Shown here in pieces: positions 1 through 10,847 of a stretch of DNA of 64,000 bases (position 1 is its first letter; the number at the start of each line of letters is the position of its first letter). Below the pieces are notes generated by a model. That model was not told the origin of the DNA, made no database searches, and saw only the letters and a program-made list of their open reading frames with translations. The stretch covers positions 79,079 to 143,078 of the forward strand of contig NC_030989.1 of NCBI RefSeq assembly GCF_000149955.1, read 5' to 3'. The stretch is from Fusarium oxysporum f. sp. lycopersici 4287 (lineage: Eukaryota > Ascomycota > Sordariomycetes > Hypocreales > Nectriaceae). Both the position numbers and the translations under genes were made by a program.

Positions 1-1554
1 TGTCGACATGGATACGTACAAGGTGGCAGGTGCCTGTGTTAGCACAGAGATGTATATCCTGTGTCTTCAACGGAGTGTCACACCCGTCCAGGGTAAGATA
101 CAGCCAAGCCGTCTTTTACGTACCAATTTCATGACTAAGCGCCAGCTCGAGGAGCTCGGAAGAAGCATCGTTCCTCATATCCAGGAAACGCTGCGCTCGG
201 GCCAAAGATTCCCACCACGCGAACGCATTTTGCAAGGACACAGTGGCGATTCTCTGTTCCCACACATGTCCCACTCTCGAACTAGGTAGTGTTGGTGATG
301 CCGTATTACCAGGTGGCTATCGATTAGCTCAACCGCACCTATACTCTCGCTTTCCTCGCCGGTGTCGGCCAGACGGATGAACGCCGAAGACCGCAACTCT
401 TCCCTGAGCTCGCGCGTCCAATCCTCCGGCCCAAAAGAATTGACGGGAAGCAGGACTGACGACTTCCACATGAACGCTTTGGCGCCAGGGGTCAATCCTC
501 CAGACCGTCCATGTCTCCACTTCATCCGGACCCGTGACGCGATGGGTCCGACGCCTGTCACCTCAGCCTCAGCAAGCATCTTGTCTTGCACCAGGTATCC
601 TTCCTCAAACGGCATCACGGCTAGGACATCCCCGGGTGATAAGCCGTGCAGTACGCCACCCTTGAGCGCAAACTCACCCGGGGCGGTTTCCGTCACTGAG
701 AATGCCATGTCCCCGCCACCCTTGGCGGTCTCGAGCCGGAACGGCAAGCGGGCTTGTGGTCCTTCAATGTCGGGGTACTGTTCCGGGCAAGTCCTGCACA
801 TACGGTCACGGACTCGGCGCATGATATCACGCCACGAAAGCTCGGCGCCCACAGCAGACCGGAGCGTCTGCGTGAGGGCCTCGGTCAAAACGCCCATGCG
901 CTCGCCGTCAAGGAAACGCCTCTCATAGGCGGGTTCTGACGTGCCCGCCGCCACAATCGACAAGACATGGGGGTTGCGCTCATAGTGGAATGCGTGTTTG
1001 GATGCCATCCCTTCTAGCATCCTTCTGATATGTGACATGACCTGGCGGTAATCATCTGGATTGATCGCCTTGGCCCATGTCGGCCCCCTGGCCATGTGCG
1101 CCGAGTGGCAGCAGTCGAGAATTATGGTGACGTTTTGACTTTTTTGTGTGGTCTGGTATATGAGATCGGCCATCTCTGCATCGGATATCCCTCTCCAGTC
1201 CCCATCCACCGTCTCAGCAAAATCGAGGGGAACGATATACTGCATCCTGCGCTCCCCCCTGCCGGCTTCAGATCCCTCAGCTTCCGTGAGGCCACCATGG
1301 CCGGAGTAATAAATGACCACCGCATCCGAAGGCCCGGTTTGGTTAATGAGAGCCTTCCAAGCAGAGATAATGCCTGCTCTGTTTGCTAGGTATACGCCGT
1401 CGCTAGGCTTGGAACATTTGGTGACTGAAAACCCGTAGAGTTTTAGGACTTCTTCCATCTCGTGGAGATCTCGTGCAGGGCCCATCAATGGAGCGACGGC
1501 GGACCCGATGAGGAGAGCGCGAGATTTGGGATACTGTGGTTGGTTGGGAGCCAT
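1..1554 (-). CDS. caspase-fold (metacaspase-type, peptidase C14) protein, 3' end off the window
   Basis: Exons on the minus strand are 1554-310, 253-124 and 33 to beyond the window edge. The caspase-type peptidase domain fills roughly residues 10-270. The catalytic His is His86 in YYSGHGG and the catalytic Cys is Cys149 in DCCHSA, the expected dyad of clan CD Cys peptidases. A beta-rich tail of about 140 residues with no family I can name follows. The open frame runs on to 175, but the sense of the protein clearly continues in another frame after a 56-bp intron (GTAATA...ACAG, 254-309). There it reads RIATVSLQNAFAWWESLARA and onward. A second intron starts with GTACGT (123-34). The TPR-CHAT gene, from the same protease clan, lies 2.2 kb away. 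A role in regulated cell death or incompatibility is inference. Confidence 0.8.
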
Positions 1555-2629
1555 TTTGAATAATGAAATTCCGGTTGGAACACAGCAGTTAATTACATGG
1601 AAAGCGTGTTGCTAAAGGAATGCGCTCAACATTATAAATAGAGTGCTATTCTTCTTGCTGTTAATTATTCTAAGTGATTTCCAAGTATAGACCTATTGAT
1701 GCTCCAAGCCTGCCCACCTCTTGACCCCCTTTCACATGTCTATAGCAGTGCTAGTATTAGACTCATCATCTTGACGTCACAAGTGCTCCACATTTGGGAA
1801 ACGCAAAAAAGACATAATATACATAATAAGGATATGCTACATCTAAATATAAGCCGCACTTTTACAGAGGAAGGGCTAGAAAGTTTTATTTAGCTACTAA
1901 AGGTCTTAATTATTATATCCTTATTAATACCTAAAGATATAAAAGCTCTTATAACTTTAAAAGTTAGAGGCTAATTTAAGTAATAAGAGAAAAAAAGGTT
2001 TATTATACTTTAATTATTTTTAAAGTTTTAAAAGTATTAATTTATTATCTTTATTTAGCCTTTTTTATCCTTACTAGCTAAATATTTATAATAACTTATA
2101 CTATAATATAATATTAAGGCTAATATACTTTTTATACTTTATACTTAATAAATAAACTTAAAATTAAATTTATAAAAAGTTATAATTTATAAATTAAATT
2201 TAAATTATTGAATTATTTTAAAACTAAATTATATTTTAAAGAATTTCTTTTTTTTTTTTTTTTTTTTTTAGCATGCAAATAGATATACTACTTATTAGTT
2301 CGCGGCGTTTTTTCCACTCTATGGGCTGTGTGGTCCTATTACATCTCAAGGAACTGGAACAAGCAACCCCGCTTATCGATTAGCTATGTCACAGGAAATA
2401 GATTGATGGGCTCCTACTCAAATCATGTTCCTTTCCATTTTTAGAATATGAGTGGGGGTTGACAGTCTGATTGGAGATGGTTAGAGTGCCAACAATCAGC
2501 CGCTGCTCCACGACCATCCAGGACCTCCGACATAGCTGAATCCCTGACCGTCACTGGCACCATAATGAGCCATTCTCGTCGGCCAGCTGTGGGCTCCCCC
2601 AGCATTGTTCGCAGCATTAGCCCGCAGCC
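1555..2629. other. intergenic, AT-rich block with poly(T)
   Basis: No gene seen. From about 1850 to 2280 the sequence is extremely AT-rich and rich in TA dinucleotides, as in RIP-affected fungal DNA. It ends in an uninterrupted run of about 20 T near 2250-2270, which could be the tail of an old retroelement or a Pol III-type terminator. The first 130 bp upstream of 1554 should carry the promoter of the caspase-fold gene. Confidence 0.5.
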
Positions 2630-3416
2630 TCAATTTGCGAGGATTACAAAGCTTCCCTCAGGGGCGTAACTTCCATCTGCATTGAGGCACCAGCGGGCTT
2701 GCATCACAACGGCTCCCCTTCTCTGCAAGGCCATGACATCGATGGTGGGTATCTCGCGGCCGTTAAAGAAGACTCGGGTACCCGTGCATCCCGAGGCGTC
2801 TGAGGCGAGTGGCCCCCCGCCTAGAGGCAGGTTCGCCGAAAGGAAATCGTTTCAAAGGCCTCCGGCCATGCCATATGCTCCCTGACGCGGTCGTACCTAT
2901 TTAATGTTTCTCAACCAAATGCCAACCCAAAACAAGGGGTAGTAATACTGACCAGTAAGACCCAGGCAAAATAGGACCAACTACGGCCTGGAGGGCAAGC
3001 AGGCCTGCTTGTCCAAGTTTAACTCCATTGACAACCACCTGGTTAAGCTGGCCTTCAAGAGGCGTCGCAGCTACCTGTGCGGAGAATGCGGGGGAAATAG
3101 CGCCATAGCCAGGAGCGGCGCCATTAAAGTTGGGTGTTGCAAACGATGGCAATGGATTTGGTGGGTTAATCCCCCGCCCCCGGAATTGAGAGCTTTGAGT
3201 TACTAAGGGTGGCGGACTGGGGTCGCCCGGGGGCTGAGAGGTAGCAGCATTTACCGGCCGACGCTTCGGGCGTGGAGGGAGTGCGGGTGCCACCTCGTCT
3301 GGTTGAGAGGTTACAGAACCCGCCGGAATCATTGGGCCAAACTGTAAGTGGAATGGATCTTGGTTTTGCGCCATTTCAAATGAAATGTGTCGTTGCTGTC
3401 CTAAAAAAAGATTCAA
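2630..3416 (-). pseudogene. small protein with proline-rich N-terminus and two NG..ALQ..W modules, broken by in-frame TGA
   Basis: Exon 1 runs from 3416 (or from the second Met at 3374) down to 2949. A 52-bp intron (2897-2948, GTATTA...AATAG) is followed by exon 2, 2896-2630. About the first 120 residues are rich in Pro, Gln and Ser. Module 1 reads VNGVKLGQAGLLALQAVVG, then PGSYW, and across the intron GAYGMAGG. An in-frame TGA at 2854-2852 follows. The same frame stays open for 73 further codons and holds module 2, with FFNGREIPTIDVMALQ and WCLNADGSYAPEG. The two modules align as NG-x-(K/E)-(L/I)-x(5)-ALQ-...-W-...-G, so the downstream frame is real protein sequence. From memory, similar NGRxLxxxDLxALQ..PGxYWxDxxGNxGxEGGP modules occur in bacterial and fungal proteins of unknown function. 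The TGA is a premature stop, a readthrough site, or the true end of a shortened protein. Confidence 0.6.
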
Positions 3417-3738
3417 GAGGCGTCTGCCTGATGTCCGTCTTTAAGAATCATAATGGAGACCCCATCATAATATAGCTCGGAGGAGCATAGCAAGGAATCA
3501 CATCTCTATGCCATCATAGTCTCCCTCCCCGCTGACATAAACCCGAATCCTAAATCGCTCCTCGTTGCGACAAGTCGTGGAATAGCCAGCTTGGGTCTAG
3601 AACGGCACAAGTGGCTGGCTGACGTTTTCATCACAAGCTTTGCTGTTAGATCTGACGGACATCGTCAAGACTAACGAAAGCTTTCCCGTACTAATAATGT
3701 TGCAGAGGAAATAGAGTGGGGCCACTCTGAAGTCTAGA
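3417..3738. other. divergent promoter interval
   Basis: This 322-bp stretch separates the start of the small two-module gene (minus) and the TPR-CHAT gene (plus). If the CHAT start is 3829 the interval is 412 bp. It should hold both promoters, so the pair may be co-expressed. I see no convincing TATA box or repeated motif. Confidence 0.4.
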
Positions 3739-6700
3739 TTGAAAACAACATGTCGTCTCATCTTAGCGTCCCAGGCAAACCCATGCTTACACCACCAAGT
3801 GTTCGCAGCCGACATCTACAACTTCCTTATGGATTCCACCATGTTCAACCCATACCATCCAGGCGCCTCTGCTGGCGTCGTCTCCATACTGGCAAAGGAC
3901 TTGTCGGCTTCATTTACGCATCGGGCATTACCACTGAGCGACCTTGGCCACAACAAGGCTTCGGCAGAGGCGCATCTCCACCGGTTCGATCCCGTCCAGA
4001 CGTCTGCCAGCAAGGCGCGAGCCTTTCTTGAATGTGGCATTGCCTGCCTACTCCAGGGTGAGACACTGGCGGCCTTTGGGTACTTCAAAAATGCAGCAGG
4101 CATATCATGTGACGACCCGGGGCTCTATCTCCTCACGCTATGCTACGGTCTTCATTGTCTGTTCCTTACGTATTATTGGGCGGCGGGCTCCCAAACAGTA
4201 CCGGCCGACGAAATGGATCCCCTCTACGACCTACAGAAAGCACTACCGTTCTGGGTGAACCGGATCATTAGGGTGGAGCAGTCTGTTGGCTGGTCTGCCG
4301 CATGTCAGGTGCGGCGCCTCCTCGAGCAGCAACGCGCTGCTGTTTCTCACCCCATAGGAAGTTCGCAACAGCTACAGACAGTACAGAAGCTTGAATGGGA
4401 CATAGAGTACCTCGTCTCATCCGGAGTGCCATTCCAAACCACTGCTCCGCTGCTGCTAGAGATGGCTGGCCTCCATCGACGGGCGTCGCGCTCAGCGTCC
4501 CATGCCGAAGCCATGGTACTCCAACTGCGGCATGAATACTCTCGCGTCGGCGATATTGTAGGAATAGCGCACTGTGAAGTGAAACTCGGCGATCTTGTTT
4601 GCGCCCCGGCCGGACCGCCAGAGTACTGGGGCAATACAGTTCGTCCTGGCCTGGACAGCACCGTGTCCGAGCCGCTCTCGGGCTTCTCTGAACTGCCTGT
4701 TACTCCTGACCAAATCGACAAGGCGGTTCATCACTACGAAATCGCACGTTCGTTTTTTGAGCAAGCTGGTTTCTGGCGTGGATTCGCTTCGGTAGAGCTG
4801 CGCCACGGCTATATAGCGATATTGCGAGCACGCAATACCACCGGTGATGAAACATTGCGGCACCTCCAGGAGGCCTTGCGATATTGTACTGAGGCACAAA
4901 GCCAGTTCGCAGCCTGCGGTGACATTGTTGCGTTTCAGACAGCTCGCGCACATTCAATCTTGGTCCGCGTCGCTCTTGGGCAGCGTCCAGAGGATACAAC
5001 ATCGGCAAGGGAAATCGGGGTTTGGGGTCGAACAAAGGGCAGCATCAGCTACACGATGGGACTTGGTCTCTTCCTGGCCGCACAGGCGCAACTCTGGATA
5101 GCCAGCGAGGGCGAGTATGAGCGGGGCGTGGCAGCGTTGCGACTGGCTGAGGCCCTGTTTGACGGCCTGGGATTGCCGCGGTCTTTCACGGCGACCATTG
5201 GGGACCAGATGTTGGTCCACGACATGCTTGGAGAGCATGACCGGTTTGTAATTACAGCCGAGCGAGCGCTGAAGGTGTATACAGCGCTATTCGAAACGGC
5301 CGGTTCACCTTCGCTTGCCTCCTGGGCCAGGACGCGAGCAGCCCACATCTTGGACCGTATGGTGCGCCGGGCCATAGAACGAGAGGACGCGGACCAGATA
5401 GCGAGCGCGGTTTCAAGGCTCCGGCTGATACATCCTCGGCAGCCTCATCAGTCAGCCCATCCCTTGGCCACAGCAGATGCGCTTAGCCAGATAATCAGCA
5501 AACTGGACCTGACTATTTCTGACCCGTCCTCATTTCCCGCCATGGATGACTTGGACGTCAACTTGGTCGGAGAAGTCGTGTCAGTACAGAACACAGAGTC
5601 ACTTACCCAGGCAGCCGAGTTCCAGGAGCTCATGTTCCGGGCAAAACGTGCCCAGAGACACGGCGATATGAGCAAAGCCCAAGACTTCTGGGACCAAGCT
5701 GAGGTCAAGGCACAACAGAGCGAGGACCCGCACATGGGGAAGCTTCTGCTGGCAGACGTCACAGCAGCTCGTAAACAGTACGACGACTCAGCCTCACACT
5801 TACATGCCTACTGCAAATCGAGACTGAGAAAGGCAGAGGAGTCGGCTCGGCGTGCCCACCAATCTGCGCCAGATGTGCAGCAGTTCCTTGGACAGCAGTC
5901 GGCTGAGATTTACGCGCAGATATTCCCAGGTTTTGCACGCATCAAGAAGTTTGACGAGGCCCGAGAGATACTTGACGTGCTTCTGCAAATACGCGGTCAT
6001 GACTGGTGGAAAGTGGGTGACGCAGTTGCAAATCTAACAGCCGCCGCCCAAGTAAACGAAGGTCTAGAGAATTTCGCACCTGCATGGAAACTCTACGAAC
6101 GAGCTATACAGATATTCGAGGATAGGCGTGGGCGGCTGTCACTTGACGAGTACAAGTTGTCCCTCGCTGGCAGTTCGCGGCTTCAGGGGCTGTATTTCAA
6201 GGCCGCCAGGACCGCTGTCAAGTGGCATTACAGCCTGCTCCGCGACACGGTTTCCGTGTCCACACAGTCGCAGCAGTTGTCAGATGCCTTTCGAACACTC
6301 GAGAGGGGAAAGACTCGCAGTCTTCTTGACCTGATGGCCGCTGGGTCGTTGATGTATGGCCGGTTTGCAACACCTGAACTTGCCGTGTGGGACGAATACA
6401 GACGGATAGGCGCGTCTCTTGCTGCCAAGCGAGGCATTCTCCGGCAGAACTACGCAGCAGAAACCCTCGACAGGAACAGGGTCAGGACGCTAGAAGCAGA
6501 TATATCCAAAACGGAAGAGAGATTGCACCAACAAGAAGAACGCCTCTTCGCTGACGAGTCCCCTATGGCCCGGCGCTTCGTCACTCCAAGTGACGTAAGC
6601 GACATTGGCACTCTCCGGTCGCAGCTCGACGAGGATTCTGTTATCCTTGAATATTCGTACCGTGGCGATGATCTAGTCGCATGGGCAATCACTACGGACG

Positions 6701-7752
6701 GCATAGTCGAGGTTTATCACCGCTCCGTCTCCGAATTCGAACTAGAGCTTCGCGCGACGAGATTCCAAGAGCAGTGCCGACGGGCAGCATCATCAGATGT
6801 AGAGTTGAAAGAGTCTCGCTCCACAGACGGGCAGTGGCTTGCGGACCTTCTTTTCCCGTTCGAGGCCTCGATGGACAAATTCCATTTCATCATCGTTCCC
6901 TACCGAGCCTTACACACCCTTCCTTTCCACGCTTTGCCGTTCAAAGGGGGTCCACTGCTAGCATTGCACTCGGTGGCATACCTGCCTAGCGCGAGCTGTA
7001 TGTCATATCTCCAAACAGCAAGCGACGACAAGGTGGGGTTTAGGGTGCTCTCTATTGGCAACCCCTCTAATATGGAGTATGAGGATGTCCTGTCAGGGGC
7101 CAAGCATAGCCTTGCGCCGTTGGGGTTTGCTGAGGCCGAGGCGAGAACCGTCGGCCAGGTCAATGCCGCAAGCAGGTCCCTCATCGGCCCAGAAGCCACC
7201 AAGGATGCTGTAATAGGCATGATGGGAGACTTTGACATACTGCACTTCGCAACGCATGGGCTGCTATGCCCCGAGGTGCCCATGATGTCATCTGTGGCCC
7301 TTGCAGAGGGCAAACAGCTCACCGTGGGCGAGCTCCTGGGTCGGCGTCTCAAGGCATCCCTCGTGGTCCTCAGCGCATGCGATACTGGCGTGGGAGAGCC
7401 GACCGACGGAGACGACATGGTGGGGTTTGCTCGCTCTTTGTTGGCAGCTGGTGTGCAGGCAATTGTCGTTAGCCTCTGGCCAGTACATGACCTGGTGACC
7501 AGCATTCTCATGAGGGAATTCTACCAACAGCTGCAGAGAAGCCAGCAAGGCTCGGTAGCACTCAGAGAGGCTCAGTTGGCAGCCAGGAACCTAACGATGG
7601 AGAAAATATACCAATATACTCGAGACATTCGAGAGGGAGCCTCCATTAGCGTCGACAAGAGATCAATAGCCCCTCAAAAAGCGCAGGAGCGAGTAAAGGA
7701 CTATTCACATCCTAGGTTCTGGGCCCCATTCATTTATATTGGAGTCCAATAG
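3739..7752 (+). CDS. TPR-CHAT protein (caspase-clan peptidase domain)
   Basis: A single long exon encodes 1337 residues. The C-terminal third (about residues 1020-1337) is a CHAT domain. His1173 in LHFATHG and Cys1214 in VVLSACDTG are the expected catalytic dyad. It is followed by the conserved GDDMVGFARSLLAAGVQAIV and SLWPV segments. The first about 900 residues are helical with repeated TPR-like pairs (for example around residues 85-120, 330-400, 660-800). TPR plus CHAT is the usual architecture of this family, linked in bacteria to caspase-like proteolysis. The in-frame Met at 3829 (MDSTMFNPYHPG) is an alternative start and may be better, because the first 30 codons look non-conserved. Both catalytic residues are present and the frame is intact, so the gene appears functional. 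Biological role in fungi is unproven; the caspase-fold gene nearby makes a cell-death function plausible. Confidence 0.88.
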   Translation: MKTTCRLILASQANPCLHHQVFAADIYNFLMDSTMFNPYHPGASAGVVSILAKDLSASFTHRALPLSDLGHNKASAEAHLHRFDPVQTSASKARAFLECGIACLLQGETLAAFGYFKNAAGISCDDPGLYLLTLCYGLHCLFLTYYWAAGSQTVPADEMDPLYDLQKALPFWVNRIIRVEQSVGWSAACQVRRLLEQQRAAVSHPIGSSQQLQTVQKLEWDIEYLVSSGVPFQTTAPLLLEMAGLHRRASRSASHAEAMVLQLRHEYSRVGDIVGIAHCEVKLGDLVCAPAGPPEYWGNTVRPGLDSTVSEPLSGFSELPVTPDQIDKAVHHYEIARSFFEQAGFWRGFASVELRHGYIAILRARNTTGDETLRHLQEALRYCTEAQSQFAACGDIVAFQTARAHSILVRVALGQRPEDTTSAREIGVWGRTKGSISYTMGLGLFLAAQAQLWIASEGEYERGVAALRLAEALFDGLGLPRSFTATIGDQMLVHDMLGEHDRFVITAERALKVYTALFETAGSPSLASWARTRAAHILDRMVRRAIEREDADQIASAVSRLRLIHPRQPHQSAHPLATADALSQIISKLDLTISDPSSFPAMDDLDVNLVGEVVSVQNTESLTQAAEFQELMFRAKRAQRHGDMSKAQDFWDQAEVKAQQSEDPHMGKLLLADVTAARKQYDDSASHLHAYCKSRLRKAEESARRAHQSAPDVQQFLGQQSAEIYAQIFPGFARIKKFDEAREILDVLLQIRGHDWWKVGDAVANLTAAAQVNEGLENFAPAWKLYERAIQIFEDRRGRLSLDEYKLSLAGSSRLQGLYFKAARTAVKWHYSLLRDTVSVSTQSQQLSDAFRTLERGKTRSLLDLMAAGSLMYGRFATPELAVWDEYRRIGASLAAKRGILRQNYAAETLDRNRVRTLEADISKTEERLHQQEERLFADESPMARRFVTPSDVSDIGTLRSQLDEDSVILEYSYRGDDLVAWAITTDGIVEVYHRSVSEFELELRATRFQEQCRRAASSDVELKESRSTDGQWLADLLFPFEASMDKFHFIIVPYRALHTLPFHALPFKGGPLLALHSVAYLPSASCMSYLQTASDDKVGFRVLSIGNPSNMEYEDVLSGAKHSLAPLGFAEAEARTVGQVNAASRSLIGPEATKDAVIGMMGDFDILHFATHGLLCPEVPMMSSVALAEGKQLTVGELLGRRLKASLVVLSACDTGVGEPTDGDDMVGFARSLLAAGVQAIVVSLWPVHDLVTSILMREFYQQLQRSQQGSVALREAQLAARNLTMEKIYQYTRDIREGASISVDKRSIAPQKAQERVKDYSHPRFWAPFIYIGVQ

Positions 7753-9479
7753 TGACAAGAGCCTTAACGTCAATTGACTCCGAAACAGGTGGTTTAGTGG
7801 GAACTATAGAGGTCCTACTAGGAGCAATCCTCCTCGGTTCGAGTCCCAGTTTCATTAATTTCTTTTTTTATTAAAACTTAAGAGAGAGGTCTTGTGATTA
7901 ATTGAAGCCCTGTTATTTCAAAATGAAGAAATGGATTTATTTCTAATCTGACTGAAAATGCTTAATTTATCTATATAATATTATTATTTATAGCTAGATA
8001 AAAGCCCGCCCTGGTGTATTAAGTAGTAAGTATTTATAATTTTTAAGTCTCTTTATTTAAAAGCTTTTATAGTTGATTTTATAGTATTAACAGTTAGGAA
8101 TATATTAATTAGTCTTCCTTATAAGAAAAACGTAAATTTCCTACCAATTTAAACCTTGCTTTTTATTAAAATATAAAAGCTTAATTAATAAGTTAATACT
8201 TTAATAGTTAATAAATGTTTATTTATAAAGCTATTAAATATATGAAATTTAACTTATATATAATTTAAACTAGCTTTTAGCTATTATTAATTAACTTAAA
8301 ATAAAATAAAAATACTAACTTAATATTATTATTTTTTTATTTTTTTATTTAGCTTTTAATTATATAGTTAGTGATCCCAATAATGGGCACCTAGTCCCTT
8401 GCTTAGCCCACCTCCCGAATCCTCAGCCCTTACTCAGCAGCAGCTCAGCTTAAAGCGGCAGGAACTCAGCTCTAGGGACGGAGATAGATTTAAGTGTGCT
8501 TGAGTTTTGTCTCCGCGTATTCCGGTATGGATACGGCAATTGGAAATTTTGTCAGCCAGACGGTAATAAATCTGTTAGAAAACTACACCGAAGTGCCAAG
8601 CACATTTATAAATATAATCGAAGCTTACTTCAAGCAGGTGAATTAAGTAAGTACCGCCGATGATGTAGACGCTAAAAATATTTATAGATAAACTGAATCC
8701 TCAAGCTATTATTAAGTTCTGTATGGTGATTATAAGCTCTTAGCCACGTATCTCAACTGCAAATAACACTTCTAGCTCGCTATTTAGACTTTATACCGCC
8801 TCCAGCTATTAAAAGCCTAGCACTGACACTGTCGCCTTCTTCAAACCAGATGATTTAATTCTAGGCTGCTGCTTGGCCTAAGTCTCAAGCATAATAATAC
8901 TACAATTAGACTTGCTATGCCATAGAACAACAAAACTGGAGGCAATTAGATATATAGACTAAAAGATATTACCATAGGGAATAGAACTATCATAGGCGAG
9001 CTATCGTATCTATAGGACGATAGGACCTGTTTCCATGTTGCAAAACGATGCTCAGTTAATACATTCGCCAAGCACCCAGCCAGCGATTACATTGTCACTC
9101 CATCCCAGATGAAAGTGGCATTTTGGGCCATTGGTCTAGCTTACCCTCGGTTTCTGGAGCAGTTCCATTATTGCGCATGGGGTAGAGGAGTAGATCACGC
9201 GGTGCCATTAGAACAGGTACATAGCACCTCATTACACGTTCAAACGGGACAGGACACACACTCAGGGTAAAACTTGCCGAGGTCACAATTTGACGGTGGT
9301 GGATGTCGGCAGAGTCGAAAACTAAAGTCATAATTACCAACAGTAACCATTCACCGGGTAAATTCAGAGAGGGGCTGGTTTTAGTTATCCACTGCCGATC
9401 AGTCATGGAAAGAGATGGTTGAATATATATGGTCTCGCTATGCGCGCTAGACGGAACTTTACTCCCCCACCAACTGACT
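7753..9479. other. AT-rich intergenic DNA with decayed sequence
   Basis: After the CHAT gene comes a tRNA-like unit (listed separately). Then comes an AT-rich block (about 7860-8370) and 1.1 kb of mixed sequence without a supportable gene. A 49-bp stretch at 8711-8759 recurs at 14928-14976. A 103-codon minus-strand frame at 9095-9406 has no recognisable product and I do not call it. Confidence 0.4.
7782..7870 (+). repeat. tRNA-like Pol III unit, possible SINE head
   Basis: A B-box-like GGTTCGAGTCCC (about 7837-7848) lies downstream of an A-box/D-loop-like TGGTTTAGTGGG. A partly complementary acceptor pair is visible (GAAACAG and CAGTTTC). A run of seven T follows within 20 bp, as at a Pol III terminator. 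The T stem has one mismatch and I cannot form a proper anticodon arm. I therefore read it as a degenerate tRNA or tRNA-derived SINE, not a working tRNA. Confidence 0.3.
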
Positions 9480-9968
9480 GGATCCCTTTAACCAGACGTT
9501 GAAGGCATTTGTCCTTAATGGGGATTACTATGTCAGCACTATCGATGCCCTCGCTAAGAACAGTAACGTCAAAATCCACAATCGCTGCTTCATAGCGCTT
9601 CTGCCTTATGGGGCTATTGACTTCCTCGACTAGGCCTCTAGAACTTCAATTAATTCTGAAAGGGCACCGGTCAGCTAATTTCCTCCTAAAATGGTGTCGA
9701 AGTGGCAGCTCTCGTCTCTGAGGTTACTAGTAGTGGTAGTTTATATATAGATCGCTTTGAGGAGACGATAATTGTTGTCGATAACTTGTGGGATAACGAT
9801 ACTTTCCCATGCCGTGAGGATTGGTATCGAAACATAGTACTGAATGCGGCAGGGAAAGAGTTTGAAAACGAGTGCCGCACCTGGTACAATGACCATGTTG
9901 ATCACATTGAGGAAGCACCCAAAGCGCCGCGAGCATCGTACCTTGTCGATTATAAGGTTATCTTCTAA
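9480..9968 (+). pseudogene. decayed coding relic, unrecognised
   Basis: One frame from 9481 reads protein-like (DPFNQTLKAFVLNGDYYVST, then KIHNRCFIALLPYGAIDFLD) before a TAG and TAA. A second open piece at 9702-9968 contains DNLWDNDTFPCREDWYRNIV and ENECRTWYNDHVDHIEEAP. Codon use and composition look coding, but no start, intron pattern or family is visible. It lies in AT-rich DNA downstream of the CHAT gene. A fragment of a former gene is the simplest reading; a small gene at 9702-9968 is possible. Confidence 0.3.
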
Positions 9969-10847
9969 CAGGCTCTGCACTATGTTGGTCAGTAGGTTGA
10001 AGAGGCAGTTGCTTCCCCGTTGTCGATAAGGCATCATGTTTCGAAAAATTAAATAGGAGTTCCAGGTTCGGCTTCTAAGCGTCGTAGTATCCATCCTACT
10101 GTGCAGCTCGAAGCTAATGACAAGGAATACGTACCAAGAACCAGGTTCCTACTTTGCAGGTATTCGAGTTAGTACTCACCGAGAAGCAAACAAGACGAAC
10201 CCGTTCATGGAGGTAATTAACATTGACCGTGTAAGAATCAATGCTTAATAAGTGTCCTTAGTTCCTGGCGTTTGACTTTCGGAAAGCCGTGAATAACTAA
10301 CCTGTCTGCTGTCTGGTAACCCGGAGAACTAAGACTGTAAATAAGGGAAATGACTGTTTTATGATAAATAAGGAAAGCTATTATTCTACATAATAAATTG
10401 AGACCTTCCTCTGCTTTAAGCATCCGTCTTGCAATGTTCTCCGTATGACGAACTCCTCCAAACTCATGCAGATCAATCGAATCGTGTGGGGCAAAGCACT
10501 CGGAAACACATCTGCCGGGTCGAATGTCAAGTAGCTAAATGCACTAAGTGCTACCTGGCGCCCTCCTTTTACATTCATCAAAACTCTTTCAAACAACCTG
10601 ATCCACTAATGAATCCACCCTTTTTAAAAGGAATCAGTATTCGTATTCGGACTCTCTTCGTAGGGTTTCTGCACTGAATAGTATTTCTTATCCTTACTTA
10701 GGAAACCTCAAGTACTTAAGTTACTTTCTTTCCCATCAATTCTCAGCAGCACATCAAGCTTGATCATATCGCCCACCCGCGGGACACAAAAGCTCAAGCA
10801 GTCAGCCTCATATTTTCAGAGAAAGAAAACCCCGTTTAAAGTACGCG
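9969..10847. other. intergenic
   Basis: No supportable gene. A frame from about 10050 to 10246 on the plus strand is open and protein-like in places but has no start or family. The final 150 bp should be the promoter of the MFS transporter at 10848. Confidence 0.35.

Noticed and set aside
175..309. Caspase-fold protein simply ending at 175
   Set aside because: The last 36 codons of that frame are unlike protein. A 56-bp intron gives a strongly coding continuation and then a GTACGT donor.
2682..2885. Plus-strand 67-codon gene
   Set aside because: It is the antisense of the two-module protein exon.
7782..7856. Functional tRNA gene
   Set aside because: The anticodon arm cannot be formed and the T stem has a mismatch; kept only as a tRNA-like repeat.
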